Source: an uncultured Actinomycetes bacterium (GTDB taxonomy: Bacteria; Actinomycetota; Thermoleophilia; Solirubrobacterales; 70-9). From it: 18,091 bases of DNA. Of the stretch, positions 6,078 through 14,052 are shown in pieces (the first letter of the stretch is position 1; every line of letters begins with the position of its first letter). The notes beneath the pieces are model-generated. The model searched no databases, had not been told where the DNA came from, and saw only the letters and a program-made list of their open reading frames with translations. The DNA is taken from NCBI GenBank assembly GCA_946479725.1, contig CAMLHB010000033.1, positions 1 through 18,091 of the forward strand. The letters are read 5' to 3'. Both the position numbers and the translations under genes were made by a program.

Positions 6078-8896
6078 CTCGTACCGGCGCCGTTACCGGC
6101 GAGCGCGATGGGAAGCTCCTTACGCGAGCGGATGTCGAGCTTGCCGTAGGCGACGCTGAGATGGGCCTCGACGGTCTTCACGGTGACGAAGAGCGACTGG
6201 GCGATCTGGCGGTTGGTCATCCCCGAGGCGGCGAGGTCGGCCACCCGGCGCTCACTCGGGGTCAGCGACTCGACTCCGACTGGGGTGTAGCGGCGGACCT
6301 TCTCGCCGGTCGCCTCCAACTCGGCGTTGGCCCGCTTGGCGATCCGGGCGGCACCACAGCGGCGGGCGAGGTCGAAGCCTTCGCGCAGCGGCTGACGAGC
6401 GTCGGCACGGCGGCCAGCGCGACGCATGGCTTCGCCCAGCTCGATCAGCACATGGGCGCGCTCTAGGCGCCGCTCCCCTCCCATCGCGGCCAGCCCTTCT
6501 TCCAGCGCCTCGACCGCCTCGACCCCTCCTCGAGCAGCCGCCACCGCGCGAGAGACGTGCCCCACCCCGGATTTGAGTTTCGCGCGGCGGGCATAGGCCA
6601 TCATCTCCTCGGCGAAATCCCGGGCCTCCTGTCGCCTTCCCTGAGCCAACAGAATTCGAACTGCGACCGGACTGACAGAGGCGGGCACACCGCAACCGAA
6701 ACGCTTTTTCACCTCCTCGGACAGGAGCATGTCCACATCCTCTTCGGCCCGCTCCAGGTCTCCTTGCTCGAAGCGAAGATGCCCGCGCGTCAGCAGTGCC
6801 ATCACGCTCAGCGATTGGAGCGGGATCGGTCCCTCCGCCAATCCGATGGCCTGCAGCTCCGCCGCAGCCCTGTCCAGCTCGTCTCGTTCAACCAGGATCT
6901 CGATCAGCACGGGCGTGTAGATCAGGACCAGCGGAACAATCCCCGCGAGTCGCGCGAGGTCAATCGCCTGGCCCAGATCAGCCTCGGCGTCAATCAGGTC
7001 GCCATCCCCCCAGGCTACGAAGCCTCTGAGGTAGAGGCCACGCGCCAGGTCGGGGGTGGCGCCACGTTTCTCGGCGATCGCAACCGCTCGCTCCGCCGCA
7101 TCCCGCGCAGCCTTCATCTCGTCGCACGCGACCAGCGCCATCACCGCGATCTCAGGAGCCACGAGGTCGGGGGCCTCGCTGAAGATGCTTGCGTTGTTGC
7201 TCAACACCCGCTTGGCGGCATCGACGACTTCGGGCACGGATCCGTTGACGGTCAGGTCCCGCACTTCCAGCGACGCCATCAAGCGGCCGACCGGACTGTC
7301 GGGGGGAATTTCCTCGATGGGGGCGGGGATGGTGACTTCCGGGACAGAGGGCAGGATGGCGGCCAACGTGCCCAGCTGCGCCCGAAGTCGTAAAGCATGA
7401 TCCACTTCGCCCTCGGCAACAGCAACTTCGGCCGCCTGCCCGAGCATCGACGCTGCCTCCTCGAAGCGGCCTCCAAGCGCCATCAGCATGGTCAGCTGAA
7501 TCGCCCAGCGGCTGCGAAGGGAAGGGTCCCGCGCCCACTCGGCCAGGACGTCGTCTTCGACCGCTGCGAATGCCGCCTGATCGGCGGCGCGAAAGCTCGC
7601 GGTCAGCAGCGGATCCAGCACATCGCTGCGCATCTCTGGCGGCGGGGGCTCCCGCAACGCCCGGGTCAAGTAGGCGATCGAGGACCTTGGGGCGCCGGCC
7701 GCCAGCGCTCGCTGGCCCGCCTCGAGCAGGACTTCGGCCGTTGTCCTATCTCCTTGCGCCTCGGTGGCCAGAAGCTGGGTTGCGATCCTCTCCGGCGCAG
7801 CTTCGCGACCGCGCAGAAGCGCGGCTGCCATGGCATGGGCTCGGGAGCGTTCGCCGACGGACATATCGGCGTAGATCGCGTTGCGGACCAGGGGGTGGAC
7901 GAACCGGGGTGGCGCACGGTCGTCGAAGATCGAACTCGCACGGAGCTCGTCGGTGGCTCGCTGGGTCTCCTGTTGGTCGCCGCCGTCCATTGCAGCGAGA
8001 AGACCGAGATCACTGCCGTCCCCGAGCACAGCCAAGTCCCTTGCGACAGTCCTGGCCGCGGGACTCAGCTTGGCGATCCGGCTCAACACCGAGCGGGCTA
8101 CCTGCTTGGGCACCTCGTCCCGAATGGACTCGGCGTGTGCGAGCGTCGGCTCGACCCCCTGCGCCGCCAGATTGCGAGCCAGCTCGCAAAGCAGGAACGG
8201 GTTGCCGCCGCTGACCTCGTGGCAGGTGGCAGAAAAGGTGGGGTCCGGCTGTCGCTCCAGTTCCCGGGAGAGCAGCGTCGTCGTCGCCTCGGAGCTGAGG
8301 GGCGCGGGGGTCAGATGCTGAACGAGCGGGTCGAGCAGGATCCGTCCCAGGCTCGGGACCAGCGCCGGCTCGTCCGGCCGGGCGGTCACGACCAAGAGCA
8401 CCGGCAGCTCCTCCAGGCGAGGAAGGAGAAAGCTGAGGTAATCGAGCGAGCCGGGGTCAGCCCAGTGAAGATCATCGGCCGCCAGCATCAGCGGCCTGCG
8501 CTCTGCCAGCGCGGTCGTCACCCAGTAGAGACCGTGCAGCACGGCGAAGGGGTCATCGGTCTCTCCTTCGGCGCGCTCCAAGCCGAGAGCCGCGCGGGCC
8601 GCGGTGGCCCCTTCAAGAGTCGCCTCGCGCTCGTCGGCGCCAAGTTCTCCGAGCTCCGCCTCGAACAGCTGGCGGACCAGCGCAAACGGGGAGTCCCGCT
8701 CCAACTCCGTAGCCCGCCCGAAGAGGACCCTCAGACCCGCGTCAGCCCCGATCTTCCGCGCCTCTCGCAGCAGGCGGGTCTTGCCCAGCCCGGCGCCGGC
8801 CTCGATCGCCACGGCGCTCCCTCTGCCGGTATCGATACCGGCTACCGCAGCATGCAAGCCATCGATCTCCCGCTCCCGCTCCAGCAGTAGAGCCAT
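6074..8896 (-). CDS. LAL-type LuxR-family ATPase transcriptional regulator
   Basis: A 940-residue large ATP-binding regulator of the LuxR (LAL) family. An N-terminal AAA/STAND ATPase carries Walker A GAGLGKT (34-40) and Walker B LMLAADD (136-142) followed by LHWADPGS. The middle 500 residues are Ala/Leu/Glu-rich helical repeats of TPR type (about 350-870). The C-terminus (876-940) is a LuxR helix-turn-helix with LTPSERRVADLAASG, TNRQIA and TVKTVEAH. Such proteins activate nearby genes on binding an effector plus ATP. The frame opens at a TTG (8902), but the ATG at 8896 has GAGGAAGGG 7 nt upstream and is preferred. It diverges from the cytochrome P450 gene across a 377-bp gap, so that gene is a reasonable but untested target. 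Confidence 0.93.
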   Translation of the reverse strand: MALLLEREREIDGLHAAVAGIDTGRGSAVAIEAGAGLGKTRLLREARKIGADAGLRVLFGRATELERDSPFALVRQLFEAELGELGADEREATLEGATAARAALGLERAEGETDDPFAVLHGLYWVTTALAERRPLMLAADDLHWADPGSLDYLSFLLPRLEELPVLLVVTARPDEPALVPSLGRILLDPLVQHLTPAPLSSEATTTLLSRELERQPDPTFSATCHEVSGGNPFLLCELARNLAAQGVEPTLAHAESIRDEVPKQVARSVLSRIAKLSPAARTVARDLAVLGDGSDLGLLAAMDGGDQQETQRATDELRASSIFDDRAPPRFVHPLVRNAIYADMSVGERSRAHAMAAALLRGREAAPERIATQLLATEAQGDRTTAEVLLEAGQRALAAGAPRSSIAYLTRALREPPPPEMRSDVLDPLLTASFRAADQAAFAAVEDDVLAEWARDPSLRSRWAIQLTMLMALGGRFEEAASMLGQAAEVAVAEGEVDHALRLRAQLGTLAAILPSVPEVTIPAPIEEIPPDSPVGRLMASLEVRDLTVNGSVPEVVDAAKRVLSNNASIFSEAPDLVAPEIAVMALVACDEMKAARDAAERAVAIAEKRGATPDLARGLYLRGFVAWGDGDLIDAEADLGQAIDLARLAGIVPLVLIYTPVLIEILVERDELDRAAAELQAIGLAEGPIPLQSLSVMALLTRGHLRFEQGDLERAEEDVDMLLSEEVKKRFGCGVPASVSPVAVRILLAQGRRQEARDFAEEMMAYARRAKLKSGVGHVSRAVAAARGGVEAVEALEEGLAAMGGERRLERAHVLIELGEAMRRAGRRADARQPLREGFDLARRCGAARIAKRANAELEATGEKVRRYTPVGVESLTPSERRVADLAASGMTNRQIAQSLFVTVKTVEAHLSVAYGKLDIRSRKELPIALAGNGAGTS

Positions 8897-9128
8897 CGAC
8901 AAACCCTTCCTCGATTCTCCTATTGGTACTCAGATGATCTTAGGGTCAAGATTAGGGTGCGGACCCGGTGGCGACAGCGGGCGCCCAGGAAGAAGCTGGG
9001 GTCGTGAGACTGGTAGCGATTCCCAAGGGTGTGGTGATTCCCTCGCCATCGCTTGCAGGCGACGCCTCACCCGCGAGGCCCGGCTCTCCAGCGGGCCCGT
9101 CCCCCGCTGCCGCTCACGAGGGAGGGGG

Positions 9129-9161
9129 TGGCGCCCCGCCTGACACTGCCCGGGGGCGCCA
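9129..9161. repeat. Hairpin 1 of a tandem pair
   Basis: Perfect 9-base arms TGGCGCCCC (9129-9137) and GGGGCGCCA (9153-9161) around a 15-base loop. No T-tract follows on either strand. Confidence 0.55.
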
Positions 9162-9166
9162 GCGGA

Positions 9167-9208
9167 AGGCCTCCGGGGCCGGGACGACTGGACCCGCCCC
9201 GGAGGCCT
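9167..9208. repeat. Hairpin 2 of a tandem pair
   Basis: Perfect 13-base arms AGGCCTCCGGGGC (9167-9179) and GCCCCGGAGGCCT (9196-9208), with a possible further GGG/CCC pairing in the loop. It starts 5 bases after hairpin 1. The pair lies upstream of the P450 promoter with no annotated transcript to terminate. It may insulate the divergent genes or bind a regulator. Confidence 0.6.
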
Positions 9209-9258
9209 CCTGAAGTCCCCCCCAACCAGGTCGACGCGAAAACTGGCCAGCTAGCCAG

Positions 9259-9264
9259 TATGAT
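9259..9264 (+). promoter_or_regulatory. P450 promoter -10 box (leaderless start)
   Basis: TATGAT matches the -10 consensus in five of six bases and ends 9 nt before the GTG start at 9274, placing the transcript start at or beside the start codon. The palindromic CTGGC-N6-GCCAG (9243-9258) abuts it upstream, where an operator would sit. No Shine-Dalgarno sequence is present. Confidence 0.5.
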
Positions 9265-9273
9265 CGCCGGGTC

Positions 9274-10530
9274 GTGGCAGACCAGGCCGAGATCGCCGCC
9301 GGAGGAGGGAACGTCGAGAACGCTCTCGTGCTCGAGCGGGAGCACTGGGAGCAAGGGCCGCCGCTGGAGCTGTTCAAGCGGATGCGTAGCGCCTGTCCCG
9401 TCCACTGGACCTCGGAAGTGACCGAACTGCCGCAGGCGAAGGGCTTCTGGTCGGTGACCCGGGCCGACGACGTCCACGCGGTCAGCCGCGACTTCGAGAC
9501 CTACTCCTCCGAACGCGGCGGGGTGGTTGTGATCGACGAGGTCTTCCCGATCGAGCTGGCGCGGGCGATGTTCATCGGCATGGACCCTCCCAAGCACGAC
9601 CGGCTGAAGGCCCTGTTCCAGGCCGGCTTCACGCCGAAGCGGATCGCCGCCCACACCGACGCGATCCGGGAGATCGTCATCGGCACGCTCGACCGGCTCG
9701 AGGGGCGGGACGAGTGCGACCTCGTCACCGATGTCGCCCAGCCCGCGGTCTCGCGGGTAATCGGCAGCTTCATGGGCATCCCGGAGGAGGACGACGCCGC
9801 CTGGGCGGAGCTGATGAACATGGCGCTGGCCGCCAACGACCCCGACTACAGCCCCGACGTCGGCAGCGTCGAAGAGACGATCCAAGAGGCGATCCAGCAG
9901 GTCTTCGCCCGCTGCGGGGCGATGATCGCCGAGCGCCGCGAGAACCCGACCGACGACCTCACCAGCGTCCTGGTCCATGCCGAAGTCGAAGGCCAGAAGC
10001 TGGAGGAGCACGAGATCGTGATGGGCTTCTTCCTTCTCGTCGCCGCCGGCAACGACAGCACCAAGGCGACCTACAGCAGCGCGATGCGGGCGCTGATGGA
10101 AAACCCCGACCAGCGAAAGCTCTTGCTCGAGGACCCGGCGCGGATCCCCGGCGCGGTCGAGGAGGCGCTGCGGATGTTCCCCGCCTTCGCCCACTTCCGC
10201 CGCACCGCCACCAAAGACGTCGAGCTCGGCGGCCAGCAGATCAAGGAGGGAGACAAGGTGGTTATGTGGTACGCCTCCTCCAACCGCGACGAGACTCGCT
10301 ACGAGGACCCCGACCGCTTCGACGTCCTCCGCAACCCCGACCATCAGGCCTTCGGCGCCGGCGGCCGCCACTTCTGCCTCGGCACCGCCCTGGCCAGGCT
10401 GGAGCTGAAGATCCTCCTCGAGGAGACCCTGAAGCGCTACCCGAAGATGGAGATGGCGGGAAAGCCCGTCTACATCGAGTCGGGCTTCCTCAACCAGCTG
10501 AAAACGTTGCCGGTCCGCCTCAACGGCTGA
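9274..10530 (+). CDS. Cytochrome P450
   Basis: A 418-residue soluble bacterial P450 monooxygenase. Visible landmarks: I-helix oxygen-activation motif AAGNDST (257-263, Asn in place of the common Glu or Asp-Asp variants); K-helix ExxR in EEALR (E297, R300); the heme-binding loop FGAGGRHFCLG with the thiolate Cys C368. The segment around 316-341 (ELGGQQIKEGDKV, then NRDE) and the late FLNQLKTLPV resemble mycobacterial steroid and lipid hydroxylases of the CYP124/125/142 group, so a sterol-like or branched-lipid substrate is possible but not shown. No ferredoxin or reductase gene is adjacent, so electrons must come from elsewhere. It appears leaderless (see the -10 box). Its end is 26 bp from the convergent caspase-operon end, with no obvious terminator between. 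Confidence 0.95.
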   Translation: MADQAEIAAGGGNVENALVLEREHWEQGPPLELFKRMRSACPVHWTSEVTELPQAKGFWSVTRADDVHAVSRDFETYSSERGGVVVIDEVFPIELARAMFIGMDPPKHDRLKALFQAGFTPKRIAAHTDAIREIVIGTLDRLEGRDECDLVTDVAQPAVSRVIGSFMGIPEEDDAAWAELMNMALAANDPDYSPDVGSVEETIQEAIQQVFARCGAMIAERRENPTDDLTSVLVHAEVEGQKLEEHEIVMGFFLLVAAGNDSTKATYSSAMRALMENPDQRKLLLEDPARIPGAVEEALRMFPAFAHFRRTATKDVELGGQQIKEGDKVVMWYASSNRDETRYEDPDRFDVLRNPDHQAFGAGGRHFCLGTALARLELKILLEETLKRYPKMEMAGKPVYIESGFLNQLKTLPVRLNG

Positions 10531-10556
10531 GTTCGGCAACCCACGCCGCCACTTCG

Positions 10557-12077
10557 TCAACCAGAGCGACTAGTGACCTGAGTCGTTGTGTCGAAGGCGC
10601 GAACCGCCTCCTCGATCTCGTCTGGGAGCTGGTCGGGCCTGACACGTATCGCCACGCGGAAGCCGACGTCGCTGTGGCGTACGTCGCGGCCGTCCGGGAT
10701 CTCCCATTCCTCCATGAACGGGCGTACGCGGTCGAGTCGGTCCAGGTACCCGCCTCCGCGTAGCGCAGCGGGTCCGTCCGCGTACTCGTAGAGCTCCCAC
10801 GCGGCAATCGTGGGCACAAGTGCGACAGATGATGCGCACCACTCCCACACGTTACCGATCATGTCACTGAGACCCAGGCGGTTATCGCGCAGTCCGGTCC
10901 TGTCGGTCGCGGCGGGTCCGTCCTCGTGCTGATGGATCGCCGGGCTCGACGTCAGCCACCCGGACGGATCACGCGACGGATGCACGGTCCCGAACGCGGC
11001 GAGGTCCCACTCCTCAGCCGTCGGCAGCAGGAACGCCTGCCAGGTCTCCCGGCCAATCCATTCGCAATAGCGCCGCGCACCCTCGAACGGAATGCACACC
11101 ACCGGCAGGTCAGGCGCGTCGAAGCCCGGCGTCTCCCAGGGCCGGAAGCCGTCGGCCCAGCGCCGCCCGTCAAAGCGCTGACCCACGGGCTCGTCCGCCT
11201 CGGTTTCGGCGACGTACCGGCGGTACTCGGCGTTGGTGACAAGAGTGCGGCCGAGCAGCGGAATCCAGGTTTGGCGGCCATCACTGACCTGGTACGGCAC
11301 GACGACCAACTCCTGCCCCTCGACCTCAATGAAGCGGGGTGTCCAGTCGTTGCGCGACACGGTGAAGAAGAACTCGCCGAGCTGCTGGCCGAACAGGTAA
11401 GGGGTCGGCACCGGCCGGTGAGGGTTCGCGGCGTTGTGGTCGGTAGTCCGCTGCTCAAGCCAACGCTGGACGTCGCCGATGGACAGACGGCGGTCCGGAC
11501 CGGCTGCCTCGACGAACCCGTCCGTGAGCGCCCGGCACAGGTTCTGCGTGAGGAAGCCCCCGCCGAGCTCGTCCAGCTCGCGCGCGCGCTGAAAGCGGTC
11601 GGCGGCCATCAGAACGAGGTGGTTCGCCGCCGTGACGACGTCCTTCGACGACGGGGCGTCGGCGTCCCGGAAGCCGTCGTCTCCGACGACAGCGCCCGCC
11701 TGACAGCAGTCGAGGATCAACAGCTTGTTGTGGGCCCGACAGTGCCGCATCGCCTCGACGATCATCGTGGCCGATAGCGTCGTCGTCAGCAGATGCTCGA
11801 GGTCGGTCGTGTCCCACAGCAGGAATAACGAGCCCGTCTCGATCCGGCCGTGTCCGGAGAAGTAACACACGAAGGTGTCCCCTGGCTGACAGCGATCGGC
11901 CGCTGCATACAACCGGTCACGAACCGCGCCGACGCTCGCGCCGACCTCTGGCATCTCGACCTCAAAGCCGCACCGCGGTGCCGACAGGCACCGTGCAATG
12001 TCGCGGGCGTCCTTGTCGGCGAACCGCAGCCGATCGGCCGGTGGCCCATTGGAACCGGCGACGAAGGCGCGATTCAT
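10557..12077 (-). CDS. Caspase-like protease fused to an FGE/SUMF1-like domain
   Basis: A 506-residue two-domain protein. Residues 1-240 form a caspase (peptidase C14, metacaspase-like) domain with the catalytic His in YFSGHG (H76) and the Cys in LILDCCQAG (C125, second Cys of the pair). Residues 250-480 form a formylglycine-generating-enzyme-like C-type-lectin fold with PTAEEWDLAA (352-361), GLSDMIGNVWEWCAS (402-416), ALRGGGYLD and a final DVGFRVA. No Cys follows residue 414, so the Cys pair that makes formylglycine in true FGEs is missing, and this domain more likely binds a ligand or partner. In bacteria caspase-FGE fusions belong to proposed conflict or cell-suicide systems. The frame is open upstream to 12200, but ATG 12077 forms an ATGA overlap with the preceding gene and starts the caspase fold, so it is chosen. 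Confidence 0.88.
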   Translation of the reverse strand: MNRAFVAGSNGPPADRLRFADKDARDIARCLSAPRCGFEVEMPEVGASVGAVRDRLYAAADRCQPGDTFVCYFSGHGRIETGSLFLLWDTTDLEHLLTTTLSATMIVEAMRHCRAHNKLLILDCCQAGAVVGDDGFRDADAPSSKDVVTAANHLVLMAADRFQRARELDELGGGFLTQNLCRALTDGFVEAAGPDRRLSIGDVQRWLEQRTTDHNAANPHRPVPTPYLFGQQLGEFFFTVSRNDWTPRFIEVEGQELVVVPYQVSDGRQTWIPLLGRTLVTNAEYRRYVAETEADEPVGQRFDGRRWADGFRPWETPGFDAPDLPVVCIPFEGARRYCEWIGRETWQAFLLPTAEEWDLAAFGTVHPSRDPSGWLTSSPAIHQHEDGPAATDRTGLRDNRLGLSDMIGNVWEWCASSVALVPTIAAWELYEYADGPAALRGGGYLDRLDRVRPFMEEWEIPDGRDVRHSDVGFRVAIRVRPDQLPDEIEEAVRAFDTTTQVTSRSG

Positions 12078-12544
12078 CGCTCCGTTTCCTCGATCGAGCT
12101 CTCGTACGAGACAGCGATGCCGAACCCCTTGATCACATACTTGTCGGTCGCCCTGATGGGGCCACCGCCCCTCGGCAGGAGTCGCTGGCGGTCGACCCAC
12201 TCCACCCGCGCGCGCCCGTCCTCATCGCGGATCACCGCACCGTTACCGTCCAGCATCGGCTCGGGTACGCGCTCCGTGATCAGGACGTCGCGGCGGGCCA
12301 GCGTCCGGATAACCTCGCGCAGCGTCGGCGTCAGGGTGGCGATCACCGCGGCGGTGGCGAGCAGGACGGTGACGGGCTCGCGCTCGCCAGTCGGCTGGAC
12401 CGCAAGGCTGCCGCTCGTCTGCTGGACATCGAGGCCCTTGCGACGGAGCAAGCCTGGCATGTCCGTCCCGTTTTCGATTAGCAGCCGCTCGATGTCCGGA
12501 TCGAGGAAGAGGGATACCTCGAAACGCTCGTGGTCATCCGACAC
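12074..12544 (-). CDS. One-helix membrane protein coupled to the caspase gene
   Basis: A 156-residue protein with an N-terminal cytosolic part (FEVSLFLDPDIERLL near 8-22), one hydrophobic helix (about 57-75, VTVLLATAAVIATLTPTL) followed by basic RTLARR, and a C-terminal beta-rich, charged region. It resembles in size and layout the small effector-associated constant components (EACC1-like) that accompany caspase and other effectors in actinobacterial conflict systems, but I cannot confirm homology by eye. The frame extends to a GTG at 12568; the GTG at 12544 is preferred because AGGAG lies 7 nt upstream of it. Its TGA overlaps the ATG of the caspase gene (ATGA), so the two are translated in a coupled way and probably act together, perhaps tethering the protease to the membrane. 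Confidence 0.72.
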   Translation of the reverse strand: MSDDHERFEVSLFLDPDIERLLIENGTDMPGLLRRKGLDVQQTSGSLAVQPTGEREPVTVLLATAAVIATLTPTLREVIRTLARRDVLITERVPEPMLDGNGAVIRDEDGRARVEWVDRQRLLPRGGGPIRATDKYVIKGFGIAVSYESSIEETER

Positions 12545-12551
12545 CGTAGAA

Positions 12552-12556
12552 CTCCT
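12552..12556 (-). promoter_or_regulatory. Ribosome binding site that decides the start
   Basis: AGGAG on the minus strand with a 7-nt spacer to the GTG at 12544. It lies inside the longer reading frame that begins at 12568, which is why the shorter start is used. Confidence 0.55.
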
Positions 12557-12738
12557 ATCGTTAGGCACCGCCGCGCAACGTCAACGGGCGACAGCGTATC
12601 CACTCGCCACCCGTCTCTTCGGCGGCACTGCCGATGGCTGCCCGATAAGAGGCGTTGTGAATAGCCTCACGAGGCCTCGGGCATTTCGAGGGCTCTGATC
12701 TCCCAGTCGCCAATTCAGCGCCCGGTGAATCGGTCGGA

Positions 12739-13188
12739 TCAGGCTGTCTCACGGAGGCGCTGCTGATAGCTGCGCAAACCCTCCAGCCAACCATCGACGA
12801 AGTACTCGTGGACCGGGAAACTCACCGCCTCGACCCAGAGTTTGCGGTCATGGTGGGGTCCGAGTCGGATCTCGCCACCGAGGAAGTCCGCCTCGAAGCC
12901 GACAGCGAAGATCCGCACTCGCCGTCCGTCGAGGCCCGCCTCGGACCGTTCATGGCGAAAAAAGACGCGTCGTGCACCAAGCTCATAGCGGAATTTGTCG
13001 CCGAGCTCTTCCCTCAGCTTGCGCTCCAGAACCGCCTCGAGCGGAACATCGAAATCGTCTGATCTCAGCCGGCCTCCAGGAATGTCCCACTGGCCGTAGA
13101 CGTCATGGGTGATCAACAGATCTTCGCCGTTGCGCAGAAGCGCCTTCACGGCGACAAAGTACAGGTCCTTATCGGCCGACTTGTCCAC
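12739..13188 (-). CDS. Nudix-type hydrolase with a degenerate box
   Basis: A 149-residue Nudix-fold protein: core strands near 10-36, YGQWDIPGGRL (31-41), and the Nudix helix ERKLREELGD (55-64), which supplies the metal-binding Glu pair. The box departs from the consensus: several residues are inserted between the Gly and the helix, the Glu of the G-x5-E part is not in register, and the Arg-Glu pair reads Arg-Lys. Catalysis on a nucleoside-diphosphate-linked substrate is therefore possible but not certain; the fold may bind a nucleotide instead. GTG start at 13188 with GAGG about 9 nt upstream. The gene diverges from the membrane-protein/methyltransferase/SelD operon across 69 bp, suggesting shared regulation. 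Its end lies about 195 bp from the caspase operon. Confidence 0.78.
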   Translation of the reverse strand: MDKSADKDLYFVAVKALLRNGEDLLITHDVYGQWDIPGGRLRSDDFDVPLEAVLERKLREELGDKFRYELGARRVFFRHERSEAGLDGRRVRIFAVGFEADFLGGEIRLGPHHDRKLWVEAVSFPVHEYFVDGWLEGLRSYQQRLRETA

Positions 13189-13257
13189 CTTTACAGCCTC
13201 TCAAAACCCAGTCGATCTCGCACTTCCAGAGAAAGAAGCGGTTAAGGTGCTTCGATC

Positions 13258-14049
13258 ATGAGTCCGAAGCTCGCGCGCCTCCTGCAACTGACCAGCACCT
13301 ACCTGCCTCTCGTAGGAACCTTCCTTGTTCTTCTGATTGCGACGTTTGATGCCTCACTGCTTGACACGGTTCCGCTCCCTTTGCTGCTCGCACTGATGGC
13401 GCTTTCCTTTGTTTTCGTAACCGCACATCTGGAGTGGCGTCTGTTCGGACTACAAACATCGGTGGAGAACCTCGAGCAGGGGGTTTCAGCGCGAGTCTCG
13501 GCACTCGAGGAGACGCATCGCTCCTACCTAGCGGCAACTACCCCAACCTTTCGCACCGGCAGTCTCGCTGAGGCCTTCGCCCGCGCCCTCAACGGTCGCG
13601 ACCGGATCGGGCATCTCCGCATCTACGCAATTTCGAGCCAACAGATCTTTAGCTTCATCAGCAACTCAACGGTCATCGTCGACCGTTGCTCCTTGCTAAT
13701 ACAAGGTTTCCCTCTTGACGACAAGTCTGACTTTGCGCATCAGGTCCGGCTCATCGCCCGGGACTGGCACAGGCTGGCAAGCACGGGGCGAATTCGTGAG
13801 CTGGAGATTCTCGCCTACGACTATTTTCCAACTGACTACGAGGTCTTGATCGACTCCGATTCCCTACTTCTCGGCCTTTTTGATTATGACCCAAACGACT
13901 ATTCGAAGGTGGCCCTTCGCGCCGCGACCGTCTTCGACGGGAGTTCTCCGGACGCGGAGAGGCTGATCATCGAGTTCCGTGACCGCTTCGACCGCCTGTT
14001 CAAGGCTTGTGAGACCGAGTTCGGGCCGAATCCCTACACGATGCCCTGA
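13258..14049 (+). CDS. Two-helix membrane protein with an unidentified cytosolic domain
   Basis: A 263-residue protein. Two hydrophobic helices lie at about 14-33 and 36-57, with a short loop between, followed by a short coiled-coil-like stretch (66-86), so both ends should be cytosolic. Residues 105-263 form an alpha/beta domain containing IYAISSQQ, ELEILAYDYFPTDYEV and LIDSDSLLLGLFD. Its pattern of strands ending in Asp-rich turns recalls phospholipase D-like or ligand-binding sensor folds, but no HKD motif is present and I do not recognise the family. ATG with AAGG about 9 nt upstream; a TAAGGT box at the same place could instead be a -10. It is 3 nt upstream of the methyltransferase gene and surely co-transcribed with it. 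Base composition is clearly more A+T-rich than in the left half of the window. Confidence 0.7.
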   Translation: MSPKLARLLQLTSTYLPLVGTFLVLLIATFDASLLDTVPLPLLLALMALSFVFVTAHLEWRLFGLQTSVENLEQGVSARVSALEETHRSYLAATTPTFRTGSLAEAFARALNGRDRIGHLRIYAISSQQIFSFISNSTVIVDRCSLLIQGFPLDDKSDFAHQVRLIARDWHRLASTGRIRELEILAYDYFPTDYEVLIDSDSLLLGLFDYDPNDYSKVALRAATVFDGSSPDAERLIIEFRDRFDRLFKACETEFGPNPYTMP

Positions 14050-14052
14050 CCC

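Larger units (their letters stand above)
8897..9273. other. 377-bp divergent intergenic region
   Basis: This region separates the LuxR-type regulator from the P450. It contains two tandem hairpins (9129-9161 and 9167-9208) and a P450-proximal promoter element (9259-9264). A plus-strand frame from 8968 to 9213 is open but low in complexity (Gly/Ala/Pro/Ser), lacks a ribosome site and ends inside the second hairpin, so I do not call it a gene. The half next to the regulator (8900-8960) is relatively A+T-rich and probably carries its promoter. Confidence 0.6.

Noticed and set aside
7397..8890. 497-codon plus-strand ORF opposite the LuxR regulator
   Set aside because: The minus strand encodes Walker motifs and a LuxR helix-turn-helix in one continuous frame; the plus frame is a Gln/Arg/Gly-rich shadow.
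8968..9213. Plus-strand ORF of 81 codons between the LuxR regulator and the P450
   Set aside because: Low-complexity Gly/Ala/Pro/Ser composition, no ribosome binding site, and it runs through two strong hairpins and ends in the second one. No recognisable domain.
10530..12544. Diversity-generating retroelement targeting the FGE-like domain
   Set aside because: No reverse transcriptase, template repeat or variable-repeat duplication is visible in the window.
12555..12567. GTTAGGC at 12560-12566 and GCCTAAC at 17183-17189, which match integron attC core sites
   Set aside because: The two cores are 4.6 kb apart, no folded attC palindrome joins them, gene orientation is mixed, and there is no integrase in view. 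Chance matches.
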